Below, one piece after another: positions 47,214-58,638 of a stretch of 64,000 nucleotides of DNA (its first letter is position 1; the number at the start of each line of letters is the position of its first letter). A program made the position numbers and the translations under genes. Below the pieces are notes generated by a model. It made no database searches. It was given only the letters and a program-made list of their open reading frames with translations, and was not told the origin of the DNA. The stretch covers positions 2,294,001 through 2,358,000 of the forward strand of contig NC_081334.1 in the NCBI RefSeq assembly GCF_022539665.2. The letters run 5' to 3'. Source of the DNA: Daphnia carinata (taxonomy: Eukaryota; Arthropoda; Branchiopoda; Diplostraca; Daphniidae).

Positions 47214-47640
47214 TCAAATTCTTCTTAATAAGGTCTGGAAGGTGGGGAATGAACAACCAGTAAAGGACCCGGAACCTGGGAGAGGAGAACCTGACAATCC
47301 GGACGAAGACAATGTAGTTCTTGATGCGAGCCCCAACAAGGAACCGAATGAAGAACGGCGCTGCCAGATGACGATGTAGTACCTTAATGAGGGCATCGCC
47401 GTGGCATCTGTCATTTCGCCTCCGCCAATTTCTTCATACGGGGATTTTTCATTAGCCATCCATCGCTTCATCATAGAGTCATGTTGCGCAATTTTTTCAA
47501 ACACACCATCTTCTCCTTGTATCCTTGCCGTCTTTTCTACTGCACTACTACAATAACCAAACTGACGCAGAGGAGGGTGAGATAACAGATTTTTACCTGA
47601 CCGTATACCACTACTGACTGATATACCAGATTTGCCTATT
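47214..47640 (-). pseudogene. unassigned open stretch, possible exon or gene remnant
   Basis: The minus frame is open for about 142 codons without an ATG near its start. It includes EDGVFEKIAQHDSMMKRWMA and EEIGGGEMTDATAMPS, which look protein-like. A possible donor follows (TTAAG|GTACTA, about 47380). The plus strand is also open across 47233-47379 after a pyrimidine tract and AATAAG. I recognise no family and cannot decide the strand. It may be transposon-derived. Confidence 0.25.
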
Positions 47641-47796
47641 TAGATTTCAGGGGTCTGGTGTTGTGCATTTGTGTCGCTGAAAGAAAACGAATCCGTTTTT
47701 GATCGAAAATGCGACGGATCTGTTTGGGTTTACCAATGAAGATTGTGTTGAGTCAGAACGGAGTTTTTCTCCACAAGGAAAGAACACACGAAAACC

Positions 47797-48479
47797 ATTG
47801 ATACTGAACACCCATCACATTGAAAAATTCTTGAATGAATTTTACTTTTTTCTGTGTTAGTTAACGCAAAAGATTCGCGAACAACAAAGATTATACTGAC
47901 GTTATGCTGTAACGTTAAAAAAGCTTTCCAGCCAATTCTCTGGGAATGTTGGTAAGCGTAAATCGAATGGCTTATTTGCTTCAGAGTACAGTATCTACCT
48001 TAACATGAAGTTGTATCATTATTCACTAATTCCTTTATATTTTAAGTAGAAAGAGTATATGGCCAAGCAAAGCAGTATCTGAGACGTAATCCAAAATCAT
48101 CTTAATGATGGGACATAGAGGAAAAAAAAATTCCCTTTAAGAGGAACATTGCCTGGAAGCGCAACTTGAAAAATACGGACTTCCCGCAAAAACTATGGAC
48201 ATCGCCAGATGGCGTTTACTGCCTAACCTTTCAAGTAGCGCCATCTCGTGAAGCCCATGTTGGACTATAAGTCCACCTTATTAATTGCTTCTTAGATAAC
48301 AAAATATTTAATATATTCAAATAGTGGCTGCAACTTCTGTGGGGAATAACACCATGGAGATTGCATAGGTAATTATTTGTGTAGAATGAAAACATATAAT
48401 ATTTTTTATTATAATTTATTTCCTTTGACCTTTTATAGAATTTTTTTGAGATTAGCGTCATCTGTAAGTTTTTTTATTA
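47797..48479 (+). repeat. tandem segmental duplication, unit 1
   Basis: Starts CCATTGATACTGAACA.CC and is matched in order by 48481-49220: GTTAACGCAA.AGATT, TCTGGGAATGT.GGTAA.CGTAAATC, CAGTAATCCAAAATCATCT-like, CGCCAGATGGCGTT, CTTATTAATTGCTTCTTA, CCATGGAGATTGCATAG and TATAATTTATTTC. The copies are diverged by many substitutions and small indels. No coding frame spans them. Confidence 0.75.
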
Positions 48480-48480
48480 A

Positions 48481-49220
48481 CCATTGATACTGAACATCTA
48501 TCACATTGAAGAATCCTTGAATGAATTTTTCGTTTTTCCATTTTAGTTAACGCAAGAGATTGGGAACAAACGTTACCGTTACCGTTACCGTTATGCTGTA
48601 TCGGTTAGAAAGCTTTTCATCCACCTCTCTGGGAATGTCGGTAAACGTAAATCAAATGATTCCGCCTTTACAGTAAAGTTTCTACAATGATGTGAAGTTG
48701 TATCAATATTCAGGAATTCCTTTATAATTTAAAGTAGAAAGGGTATATTTATATTATTTATTTATATTTAGAGTATATAGCTCAGCAAAGCAGTTACCTA
48801 AACAGTAATCCAAAATCATCTTAATGATGAGACAAGACGATCATAGCCTGGGAGAGCGGCTTCTAAAATATACACTTCCCCGGGAAACTATGGATTTCGC
48901 CAGATGGCGTTAAACCTGTCAAGCAACGCCTTCCATCGGAGTCCATATGGGGGACTGACTAAGTTCATAGTACAGTAATACCGAGGAAGAGCTGCACATG
49001 GCACACCTCAGATGTCAGTAAACTTATTATGCAGGTATTTGAAAACCTTATTAATTGCTTCTTAATAACAAAGTATTTAATACAGTCCAATAGTGGCTGT
49101 GACTACTGTGGGGAATGATGCCATGGAGATTGCATAGTTAATTATCTGTGTAGAGTGAAAATTTATATAGTTTGTTATTATAATTTATTTCGTTTGGCTT
49201 TTCTAGATACTTCTGAGATT
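48481..49220 (+). repeat. tandem segmental duplication, unit 2
   Basis: Second copy of the preceding unit. It carries an extra four-fold GTTACC expansion (48573-48594) and an extra segment around 48945-49045 that unit 1 lacks. Confidence 0.75.
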
Positions 49221-49720
49221 GACTGCACCAGTAAGTTTTTCTGTTCAGCAAATATTGATTGTTTTTGCATTTGCTGTTATAGTAAAAAATTTTAATGGCA
49301 GCAGAAATGTCGGTAAAGGAATTCTAGCTTGATAGTCAAATACAGACAGAATATATAGGAACTGGTTAGGAGAGCAGAGGCAGAAAGAAACCGAAAAAAA
49401 CATGAGGAATCAAAAAAGTTAACCCTTGTTGAAAAACAGACATTAAGATACCCACATAGATTGCTTGAACATTGTTTGTTTCTAAAATTTATTTTGATTC
49501 CAAGAAAAGGCTAAAGGAAGTCATTGTTCCTCTGCTACTTTGGGGACCACCTTGCGGCAAAATTACTTCATATACCGATTTGGTAAGTAAACCATTATAG
49601 AAAGTTAATCACTATTATCTGTTAATGTTTATCTTTCTTAGTAAAATTCTTATGGCTTGTTTTATCAACGTGAGATAGCTATAAATTGTCTGCATTTAGT
49701 TCAAAGTCTAAATGAATGAA

Positions 49721-49995
49721 TCTCAATAAACAGATGGCGTTGTATGGTTGCTAATCCAACCGCTAGAAGTTCTATTTCTTGGCACTAGATGGCTTTGGAT
49801 TGTTATAGCTAAGCACTAGATGGCTTAAGTGAATAATAGATGGCGTTGGAGGCCTGGTATGAAGTCCATTACAACCCTACTGAAGTCCGATAGATGGCGT
49901 TGAAATCCAATAGATGCTTTCCTAAGCATGACCGGAATTCCAACAGATGGCGTCCCAAGCATGACCTGAAGTCCAATAAATGGCGTTGCAAGCCT
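49721..49995 (+). repeat. decayed AGATGGCGT repeat array
   Basis: AGATGG or a close variant recurs at least eight times in 270 bp (CAGATGGCGTTG, ACTAGATGGCTT twice, ATAGATGGCGTTG twice, CAGATGGCGTCC, ATAAATGGCGTTG). These are linked by shared spacers such as GACCTGAAGTCC. It is the same motif and spacer vocabulary as the 58.6-59.0 kb array in the opposite orientation, but degenerate. Confidence 0.65.
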
Positions 49996-50024
49996 GACCT
50001 GAAGTCTGATACGTGTGAATGCCT

Positions 50025-50740
50025 GCTACATTAGCAGACAATTTACCATAGGTAATACAGTAGGTATTTGAGTTTTCAACGAAACAATAGGCAAATACCT
50101 TCGTGGTGAATTTTTGTTCATAAATTTATTATTCATTAGCAACAGGTTTTAAGTTTACCAGATACGAACATTTAAAACAGATGCAAGATATTTTTCAAGT
50201 AACTACCACTGGTTACGTTCTGGAATGGTGTGTGGAAGCCAATTAGGAATTGTTGGCCTTCGATGAATGTTACAGGTACATGTTTACTTTCACAAGCAGA
50301 AGTTTTCTACATTGATTTGTTTTAAATTTTCTTGATATAGGAGAGGAAAAGAAAAAATATGAATTGGAGAATGTTTTGTGTAAAGGTAAAATATTCTGAA
50401 AAGTATAACTGATATTGATAATTTAATTTCCACACATCCTGGTAATGATTCTATGGTTAAGCTTCCTCTCTTGTAAACTCATTTCCTCTTGTTTCATATT
50501 TTACATGAGTGACACTAAATGTGTAAATAGTTAACATGGGAAAAATCACCTGTGCTCAAGTATATGACCTGCTGTCTGGCCAGTGGAGTTTCAGGTGCAA
50601 TTAGTTACTTGTATAATGCTTTGGTGATACTATACACTTAACTGCATACAATAAGTATTTTTATGCCTTCAGGTGACTTGTGGAATTGCATAGTAATAGA
50701 GCTGTCATACTAACCTGAATACCTTAGTATTTGTTTTTCA
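50025..50740 (+). repeat. inverted segmental duplication, left arm
   Basis: Reverse complement of 57895-58615 over about 700 bp. Landmarks in order are TGCCTGCTA, AGATACGAA.ATTTAAAACA.ATGCAA, ATGGTGTGTGGAAGCCAAT.AGGAATTG, TTTAATTTTCTTGATATAGG (close variant), TTGTAAACTCATTTC, GGAAAAATCACC, GAGTTTCAGGTGCAATTAGTT and GTGACTTGTGGAATTG. Divergence is moderate with small indels. Confidence 0.75.
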
Positions 50741-51674
50741 TTTGTTTGTTTTATGTTGTCCTCTGCTCTCCCTTTTTTGTCCCTGTGTAAGTGATTTATA
50801 GGTACGATATGTACGAAATTCAAACTGGTTTTCACACTTTTGGTATAATATCAACTAATTCCAAATTTCAGTTCCAGCAACAAAGTTCTTCCAATTGACT
50901 TTGTTTATTTATTTTGGTCCATCTCCCAAACATTTAGCTTGTATTATTAAAATGTTGTTTTTGGGTGTTTTGAATGTTGTATTTTGATTTGCTTTTTTTT
51001 CATTTTTGTTTTTGCAGGTAGCAATAAATAGGGAAAGTTTCATCTAAAGCTGCTTACGTTTTGCATAAATGATAAGTTGATAATTCAATCATTCACTGAT
51101 CTGAGATCTCCTTTGTGATATGGCAGCAATGCCTCATTTTGTGGACTGTTATTTATTCTGGTTAAGTTTCAGAGTTTAGACATAAGCTTGTAATCTCCAT
51201 AATTGTTGCAAAATTCAAAAGTAGTTAACTAGATTTTTGTTTTCTTCATATGTTCTCAGAACTGCATTGAAACAAAGACTACTTCGTAGACCACTTTTGT
51301 TTAGCATGGAGCTTCTCTTCTCTGATTTTGCCTTTGATAAAGACCAAACAAGGAGAAAACCCATCATCGACATAGAATTTTCGTTGTTTCATAGCAAGCC
51401 GTTTTACCCCCAAAAAAATCATGCTTTTTTCTTACTCTTGCCATCGACCTGTCAGATTAGTAGTAAATCCTCTAATGACAAGTTAACATATTCTAGCCAT
51501 ATAAAAATCAAGTCTTCAAGTTTGATCGAGTCTTAAAAAATTGATAGATTATCATAAAATAGAAGAAGGTTGAATTATATTTTAATTAAGCATAAATATC
51601 AGTTTAAAACGGATCTATTATTGAAGAATCTGAAAGTATTTCACTATATGGACTAAATGAACTGAATATTTGAC
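50741..51674. other. non-coding stretch
   Basis: A/T-rich, with no gene I can support. An open frame at 51237-51536 has no motif or context. Confidence 0.4.
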
Positions 51675-52420
51675 ACAATGCTAGCGCGCTAGTATGCTAC
51701 AGCGCTAGCGCGATGCAGCAGAAATATACGGTGTATTTCCAAAATGGTTGACTGATGAAAAAATTGACATTTTGTAGGAATCAACATCCAATTTTGTGTA
51801 TACCTTGTGATGTTCAACCAATTCCGATGAGTGCCGGTTTTTGTAGAAAAAATTTTTAAGCCCGACTAAATAAGCTCGACTAATTTTTGCACGAAAATTC
51901 GATGTAATTCAAAAACGGCTAACTTGACAAGAAGATGAATGACTTTTTCTGAATCAGCGTTAAATTTTGATTATACTGAGTGATTTTCGTCGAATTCCAA
52001 GAGATGTCATTTTTTGGCCGATTTTGGCGAAAGTGGTAAGGCTATTGCACTTTGCACTTTTTCATTTTTGGGTAAATTTTAAATTTCGCTTAAAATAAAT
52101 GATTTCGATTCAGAATCGAATGCTTATCATGGAAATCAAATTTATTTTTCAATTGGTCTTATGGTTTTTTAATTAAACGTAAAAAACGAAAAAATAAGAA
52201 AAGTCGGGCTTATTTAGTCGGGCTTAAAAAAAAAAATTCTGCAAAAACTGGCACTCATCGGCATTGGTTGAATATCACAAGATATATTCAAAATTAAATG
52301 CTGATTCCGGGAAAATTGCTATTTTTTTCATTAAGTTAATCGTTTTTTAAATACACCGAATATTTGATACATTGCTAGCGCGCCAGTACGCTACAGCGCT
52401 AGCGCGATGCAGCAGAAATA
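51675..52420. mobile_element. foldback element with direct GC-rich end modules
   Basis: Arms at about 51727-51890 and 52205-52350 are reverse complements: CGGTGTATTT, AATGCTGATTCC/AATCAACATCC-type, TTGTGATGTTCAACCAAT.CCGATGAGTGCC, and TAAGCCCGACTAAATAAGC. Outside each arm is a roughly 50-bp GC-rich module (51675-51726 and 52369-52420), GCTAGCGCGC.AGTA then GCTACAGCGCTAGCGCGATG, near-palindromic and in the same orientation at both ends. The centre is about 310 bp. No protein is encoded. Confidence 0.72.
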
Positions 52421-52557
52421 TTTGGGTAAAACGGGTTGCCATATTGCCATAGTTTTCACGGTTTCTTTTCATACGTCTGTAAAGCGAAGGGCGATGATTT
52501 CGAAATATGGCAGATGTGGATCGGTTAACTAATTATGACTATATCTACCTACACTAC

Positions 52558-52740
52558 CAACAGCTGACGATCTGTCGAGCGTGCAGGTGTGATTTGTCTG
52601 TGGCAGAAGCAGTCTAGAAAGTCAACATAATATAGTGCCGTCTCATCCATTATTTTAGATGACATCCTTTATGTCACATCAATGAAAATTCTAATCCATC
52701 TAATAGATTTACCGAACTGTGAGCAAGAGTCAGCTTCGGT
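52558..52740 (+). repeat. inverted duplicate B, left copy
   Basis: Reverse complement of 60490-60672: CAGCTGAC.AT.TGTCG.GCGT, GTCAACATAATATAGTGCCGTCT (close variant), ATTTTAGA.GAC, GTCACATCAAT and CTGTGAGCAA.AG. It is non-collinear with the 50 kb / 58 kb inverted pair, so it arose separately or was moved. Confidence 0.65.
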
Positions 52741-55585
52741 AATGTAAGCCCTCAGCAGATACAACAACGAGCCATATTCAAGTTGTAGCACAAAGTTCGT
52801 ACAGCCGTGATTATTCCCGAACACCTATGCAGTAGGAAATGCTTGACAGGCAAATGGTACGATAAATCCCATAAACAGGCATCGAATGAATAAATTGAAA
52901 GGCAAATGGTACAATAAAATTCCATCAATATTAATCTAATGAATAGATTTTTCCATCCAGGCTTTCTGGCAACTGCCATATAGCTTCTTATTGCATGATG
53001 GAACAAGGATTCTCCATCGTCGTCAAGTATGTTACACGGTAATGCATTTCTTCAGAGTTATCTAATTTTCTAACGTTAATCAAACATTTGCCATTTTAGG
53101 TGGAACGCTGCTGAAAGAAAGCAGGGACATGGCGAACAGGACTTCGGAAAATGTCTACCCTAAGGGTGATGATTACATTTGTCTTACCATTAATCAGCTG
53201 TAGGATAAAACTTGATGTACTATCAAAATATTTCACTCTTTTTTATTAGTAAAATGCAACACAGTTTAATTGTTCTGTTTCTCTCTTTTAGGATTTCCCG
53301 GGTAAAACTGTGTTGCTAATGTAATGTTACGGATGCCTCCTAATCTGTCCAGCAGTCATTTTCAAGGATGATCAAATCAGGAGGTTAAGAAGAAGTATAT
53401 GTCTAACGTTGAATTTTTGAATGGGTTTACCCAACATTTTTTTCATTAGCACATAGAGCAGCCAGCCAATGACACACAATTTAACTGTTTGATAACTTTT
53501 TGGAAGGACATTGTATGACGGAGGATCAGCCATTCAAAGGGGCATTTTATGGTAGATATTTCAACTACTCATTTTTGTTTGTAGTGAACACATACATTCT
53601 TCAATAACAAAACAAAAAAATGTTTTGCTTTCTAGATTGGGCTGAATCACATTTCTGTTATTCTGTGGCTGATAGATGGACCGCTACTGATTAACTTTTT
53701 TTGCGTAATTAATTTTTTTCCTTATTTTTGTTAAAATTCCAGTCTGCGTTGGTTCTTTTATGCGGACAAATAGCTTTTTTTTTTTTTTTTCTTTTCAACG
53801 TTATAATTGGATAGTGTAAAGCTGATTAGATTCATTTAGGTGTTCATTTTACTGTGAGCTATTAATATTTTGCATTCGATATAATCGTAATTTTCCAGTG
53901 AATAATGGAAGTGCTGGAAAACAAAATTAATTTTCTTTACAATTTGATTTCAGGGTATTTTTAGATTTTTATAGTTTTGAGTTTATTCAAGAGTCTGCAA
54001 GCTCTTTGCTGACTTCCTCATTCAGATATCGCCTGTCGACGATTTCACAGCCTCACGCAATTAAAGAACGTATGACAAAAAGTAAGTGATCTAAGCTAAT
54101 GAACACAATGCAATGTATTCTAACTATACCATTCAAAACAAAATTCCAGGCAAAAATGATGTATTCGGAGCAGAAAAATGAAGGTGTAATCCATTTTATT
54201 GAAATAGGCACACGACAACGCTCAATCAACGTCCTTGTCTCAGTGGAGAATTTTTTCCGTGAAACATATGGCCGAAATAATATTGCAGTTGTTCAACAAA
54301 GAAAATTGTATTGTCAGACAGCATTAATGTTTAATAGCTTGAAATCCAGAGATGTGTGAAGTTGCGAAATTTCTAGATGTGAAGTGCAATCAAGCTTCTT
54401 GTTGAATTGTGAACCCAAATTATGTATTGCCTAGAAATATCTAGGTTTTTGAATCAATAAATAAAAGACAGTAAAAAAACCGGGCTCAAAAACAGGTTAA
54501 ATCGCTATATTATAAAAATGCTGTTCATGATTTTGGTCGCTGCATTTGTTTAAATAAAATTGAAATGATACAAATATGGGGGGGAGGTGGCCCCCCATAT
54601 TTGTCATTCACGCTCAAGAAGTTTGTTAAAAGAGTTCACATCAGTGCCGTTCCCGTCTCGAAAAAACAAGATTTTCAATTTTTACGAATATTACGGTTAT
54701 TAATTGGAAAACAAGATGACGCTGCTGTGCCACTGCTTACTTGGTGACTGGGAGTAGTGAAACCTGTGTTCGAAAGTTTTTGTGAAGTATGTCGTATTCC
54801 AAGGGAAAATTCAAGAAAATCTAATGGTTGATCTGTGTGTTTTCATCCTAGAGTGTGTTTTGCAAGTGAAGCCCACAAAATGCTTGGTTTTTATGTTACA
54901 TGTCTTGTAATCACCTATGTCAGCTGTCAAACCAAAAAACTATTCACAACCCATTATGTTGCATTCATCAAACTATTCTGGTGCTCATTGAGAGGTATAA
55001 GACTTATGTTTTGTTATCAGAATCTCACTGACGGATTTTCTTTTAAGGTTTAGCTCATGAAACTTCATTTGTAAAGGATACTTCCCGTTGAGGAATGTCA
55101 CCAAAGATGCAAATCCTATGGGTAGGAATACCATAATATTATTCTTCTAATCTTTAACCGCTCATGGTCTCCTGTCAATTGTAATCTAACAGGTGCACCA
55201 AATTCGTCTTATGCTGCAGTGCCAACTGTAACCACAGCCATTTCGGTAGTTGTATACTCTACTTAGCCTACCAACAGACAAAGACATGTACCTCAACACA
55301 ATTTATATTGGTATTGGTAAACTTTTCTCATACCTAGTATAGTTTGTTTGTTTTATAAATTCAATATTCAACCATAGGACTGCCAACTCTTTGCCGTCTG
55401 CTGCCTATTTGCTGGCCCTACAGTATTTCTAGCCATTGGACAACAGAAGTAAGTCAAATTGCTTTCATACATTTGGCTACATCAGCAATCTTATATTTCC
55501 CACTAAGTAATTCTTTTTCTTAACATTTACGATACAGAACAAAGCCTTCTTCCTCTTCTCCACGCCCGTCTTCACCTCGCCCGTC
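52741..55585. other. non-coding stretch, possible spliced RNA
   Basis: No protein gene recognised. Several short blocks are framed by plausible acceptor and donor sites (for example near 53099 and 55340-55450), so a non-coding spliced transcript is possible. A frame of 86 codons at 54099-54359 has protein-like composition but no motif. Confidence 0.3.
54570..54604. other. perfect 14-bp hairpin
   Basis: ACAAATATGGGGGG and its exact reverse complement flank a 7-nt loop (GAGGTGG). Isolated in A/T-rich DNA. It is not followed by a T run, so a terminator role is unlikely. Confidence 0.8.
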
Positions 55586-55800
55586 GCCTCGCCAGTCGCC
55601 GCGTCTTCGCCTCGCCAGTCGCCGCGTCTTCGCCTCGCCAGTCGCCGCGTCTTCGCCTCGCCAGTCGCCGCGTCTTCGCCTCGCCCGTCGCCTCGCCCGT
55701 CGCCCTGTCTTTGCCCCGCCCGTCGTCCCGTCTACGCCTCGCCGGTCATCCCTTCTTCGCCTCGCCCGCCCTCCCGTCTTCGCTTCGTGGTCGCCGCGTC
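55586..55800. repeat. GC-rich minisatellite, 23-bp unit
   Basis: The unit GCCAGTCGCCGCGTCTTCGCC (plus TC) recurs at 55591, 55614, 55637 and 55660, an exact 23-bp period, then decays into CGCCCGTCGCC variants to about 55800. The open frame on the minus strand across it is a by-product of the low-complexity composition. Confidence 0.85.
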
Positions 55801-55879
55801 TTCGCCTCGTCGTTTTGGTATTGTGTGTTTTGCAATGTTTATTGTTAACTAACCCGTTGGCTGCCACCCACCTTTTATC

Positions 55880-56165
55880 CCCTTTTTTTTTGTAGCTTGA
55901 CAGGGACGGGCCGCGCTGTTCTGCTCCATGGCTATCTGCCATGGGGTGGAGCAGCGCCACTGCCCAAGATTGGCCGAATGGCCCATAGGCAATGCACCAT
56001 AGGGAATCCCTTGTTCGAGACGGCGATGTAGACCTGGGATGTGCATTTCCGTAAAGGTCTCATCGCCGTTTCAGCCCGGACTGTCCTCAGTCCCCCTTGG
56101 TCGCTATCCTTTAGATAGCGATGTAGCTATAGTAGATAGTAGTGGCGTGGCAGCCAACGTGTTAG
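55880..56165. mobile_element. GC-rich structured cassette A, possible mobile element
   Basis: An abrupt GC-rich block in A/T-rich DNA, with nested hairpins: GCTCCATGGC...GCCATGGGGTGGAGC near 55920-55951 and TCGCTATC...GATAGCGA near 56101-56122. No coding frame. It looks like a foldback or SINE-type insertion. The class is unassigned. Confidence 0.35.
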
Positions 56166-56303
56166 TTAAGTGTATTTGTATGTATTGTATGTTGTATTAT
56201 GTGGAATATGTATAGTGGTGGATTTGTGGGTGGAAGGAGGGAAAATAAAATGCTTTGTAACATTAATTATTTTTTGCATTTATTTATTAAGTTGTTTTGT
56301 TGA

Positions 56304-56370
56304 CTGATATGGGGATCGAACCCAAGTATTCTAGCATGCTAATCAATAGCTTTTCCATTATGCCATCTAT
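56304..56370 (-). pseudogene. tRNA-like sequence (SINE head or tRNA pseudogene)
   Basis: On the minus strand an A-box-like TGGCATAATGGAAAAGC and a consensus B box GGGTTCGATCCCC stand at tRNA spacing. The acceptor stem does not pair and the anticodon arm is poor. Confidence 0.5.
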
Positions 56371-56461
56371 AATTTGTTATTACTATGATAGGCATTCCAT
56401 AATAACCTAATGACGAACTTATTTTAACATAGGCATCAAAATCTAAACTAATACTTGTAAG

Positions 56462-56533
56462 GACAGTCATGGCGCAATGGTAGCGCGCTGTGCTGTAATG
56501 CTGTAGGTTTGTGGTTCAAATCCCAGATGAACG
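56462..56533 (+). pseudogene. tRNA-Trp-like pseudogene or SINE head
   Basis: The A box TGGCGCAATGGTAGCGCG closely matches that of animal tRNA-Trp, and GGTTCAAATCCC is a B box. The acceptor ends do not pair, and the anticodon region GCTGTAATGC lacks a proper CCA loop. Probably a pol III-derived retroposon or dead tRNA. Confidence 0.5.
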
Positions 56534-56754
56534 ATAAACTAATGGAAACAATACTTATCATAAAAGGTGGCATAAACAATAAAGGTGAATTGAGCAAGCT
56601 AAATAAAAGAAAAGTTGATAAATGTAATGTGTGTAGCCCACCATACACAGACAACGTAAGAAACAAATTTTGCAAAAAATATTTTAGAAAAAAATTTTAT
56701 TAACAATTCTCTGCACATTATAATTATTTTTGCAACTTTAAAAAGGCACAATAG

Positions 56755-57095
56755 CCCTTTCAAAAGTTGCCGTCAACCCAGGCAGGGGGAGACACTGCCT
56801 TGTTGACCCACCGGGGAGATTACCCGGTGATTGGCTAAGAGAAGCCGGAAGAAGAGCCGAAGATTTGGAACATTTTTACTGGAGCGATTAACCTTTAGTT
56901 CGGATTTGTGGGTAGCCACGTCGCCCTCCGTGAACACATCATCGGACTAAGCGGACCTCCACGTCCCCTTTCCGGCCAGAGCCCTCCAAACCTCGGTATA
57001 TGTTATTTTTATATATACCGTACAGTAGGGGCATGACCCCCTACGGGCTTATTACGAGTCAAGGGGAAACGGGGCTACGGAAAGGAAGGGAGCCC
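56755..57095. mobile_element. GC-rich structured cassette B, possible mobile element
   Basis: A GC-rich insertion-like block with short palindromes (AGGCAGGGGGAGACACTGCCT near 56780; CCACCGGGGAGATTACCCGGTG near 56810; GTAGGGGCATGACCCCCTAC near 57025). No protein frame. The palindrome-dense layout resembles cassette A and suggests a structured-RNA retroposon. Confidence 0.35.
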
Positions 57096-57894
57096 AGATA
57101 TGCACTTCAATTTTTTAAAATATTAAATACCGTTTTTAAATGAGAATGTCAATAAAGTATGGAAATTCCATGTAGTGTATCCAATCATAATGCTTCATTC
57201 AGTACGTTGCCCCAAACAAGGAACCTTTTCAGATCAAAATTTATTATTAATCTATTATAAGACAGTAAAACTCCATTAAGCATAAAAACTCTTGATTCAT
57301 ATATACATTTCATACCTTAAATGACTCGTGAATTGATTGCTTAGCATATTCTTCTGAGAGAAGCTTCGGGTGAAACAACTGGAAATGACAACATATGTGA
57401 TATATACACGTACAACATACGACACGTCCCATTGGAGCTTCCTTCGTTGATAGATACGTTCCCAGAATGAACAAAATCCTTTCCTATTGAATAGGAAAAA
57501 GTTACGCAGATAATACATAATTATATAAAAGCTTCATTTTTACTTACAAGTAAATTTTAAGAGGAAGAAATTGGTCCTTGAAATGTTAGTGAATTAGAGC
57601 GTAATTCATTAATGTAACACCTGCATCATCAAACCTGAATCTCATTCAAGAACTAAAATTCCAGTTAGACAACCAGCAGCGCCAATGTAATTTCTTTAGA
57701 CACATCCACAGATTAAAAATTATTGGCCTTCTCAGAACCCAAAGTGAATTTTACTAGGACCGGTAGATCAAATTTAAGATCACAAGGGCCTGGGATGAAT
57801 TTTTTGTTGATTACTTCTCACTTTATTGCTGTGAAATAAATTTGATGGTATTATAGATTGATTACCTGAATAAAGCTTTACATTTCACACCTAG
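57096..57894. other. non-coding stretch
   Basis: A/T-rich, with no gene or repeat recognised. Confidence 0.4.
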
Positions 57895-58615
57895 CAGGAA
57901 AACAATGGTAAACCTACAAAATAGTATTTCATTCAAGTTACTATGGGAGTCTATTAACTTACAATTCCACAACTCACCTTAAGGAATTTAACAATTTTTT
58001 GAATGTTAGGCAGCCAGTTTTAAGTGTCATCACCACAGCATTGAACAACTAATTGCACCTGAAACTCAACAGGATAGACAAAAGGTTGTATACTTGTGCA
58101 CAGGTGGTGATTTTTCCTACAATAATTATTTGCACATGTGTTTCTTTTACTAGAAGTGTCAAGAAGAAATGAGTTTACAAGAAAAGATCAACCATGGAAT
58201 TCATTCAATAAATAAAAATACCAACATGTGTGGAAGTGAAATTATCCATACATTTTCCAATTCATTATATTACTTAATCTAACCTATATCAAGAAAATTA
58301 AACAAACATCAGCTTAATTTATAAAAAAATTTTTTGTAAAAGTTAACAGTTACCCATAACATTAATCAAAGGCTTACAATTCCTGATTGGCTTCCACACA
58401 CCATTTCAGAAGAAAACCATTGGTAGTCCCTGGAAAAACATTTTGCATTTGTTTTAAATTTTCGTATCTAACAAACATAAAATCTCTCGCTTGTGAATCA
58501 TAAATGCGAGTATAAAAATTAACCCCGAAGGTATTAAATACCTAAATTAATGAAAAATAGTGAAGAATGTTACTAACACACATCCATACTCTACGCTAGC
58601 AGGCAATTTCAGATG
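57895..58615 (-). repeat. inverted segmental duplication, right arm
   Basis: Reverse complement partner of 50025-50740. The CTCF-like array lies immediately beside it on the same side as the decayed array lies beside the left arm, so array and arm were duplicated together. Confidence 0.75.
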
Positions 58616-58638
58616 TCAAAGTGCAGTAGACGCTTAGA

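Noticed and set aside
48810-48960. C/D-box snoRNA (ATGATGA followed by CTGA)
   Set aside because: The boxes are about 130 nt apart with no terminal stem; too long and unsupported.
55520-55960. 146-codon arginine/glycine-rich minus-strand frame
   Set aside because: Produced by the GC-rich 23-bp minisatellite. Low-complexity peptide with no homologous domain or promoter.
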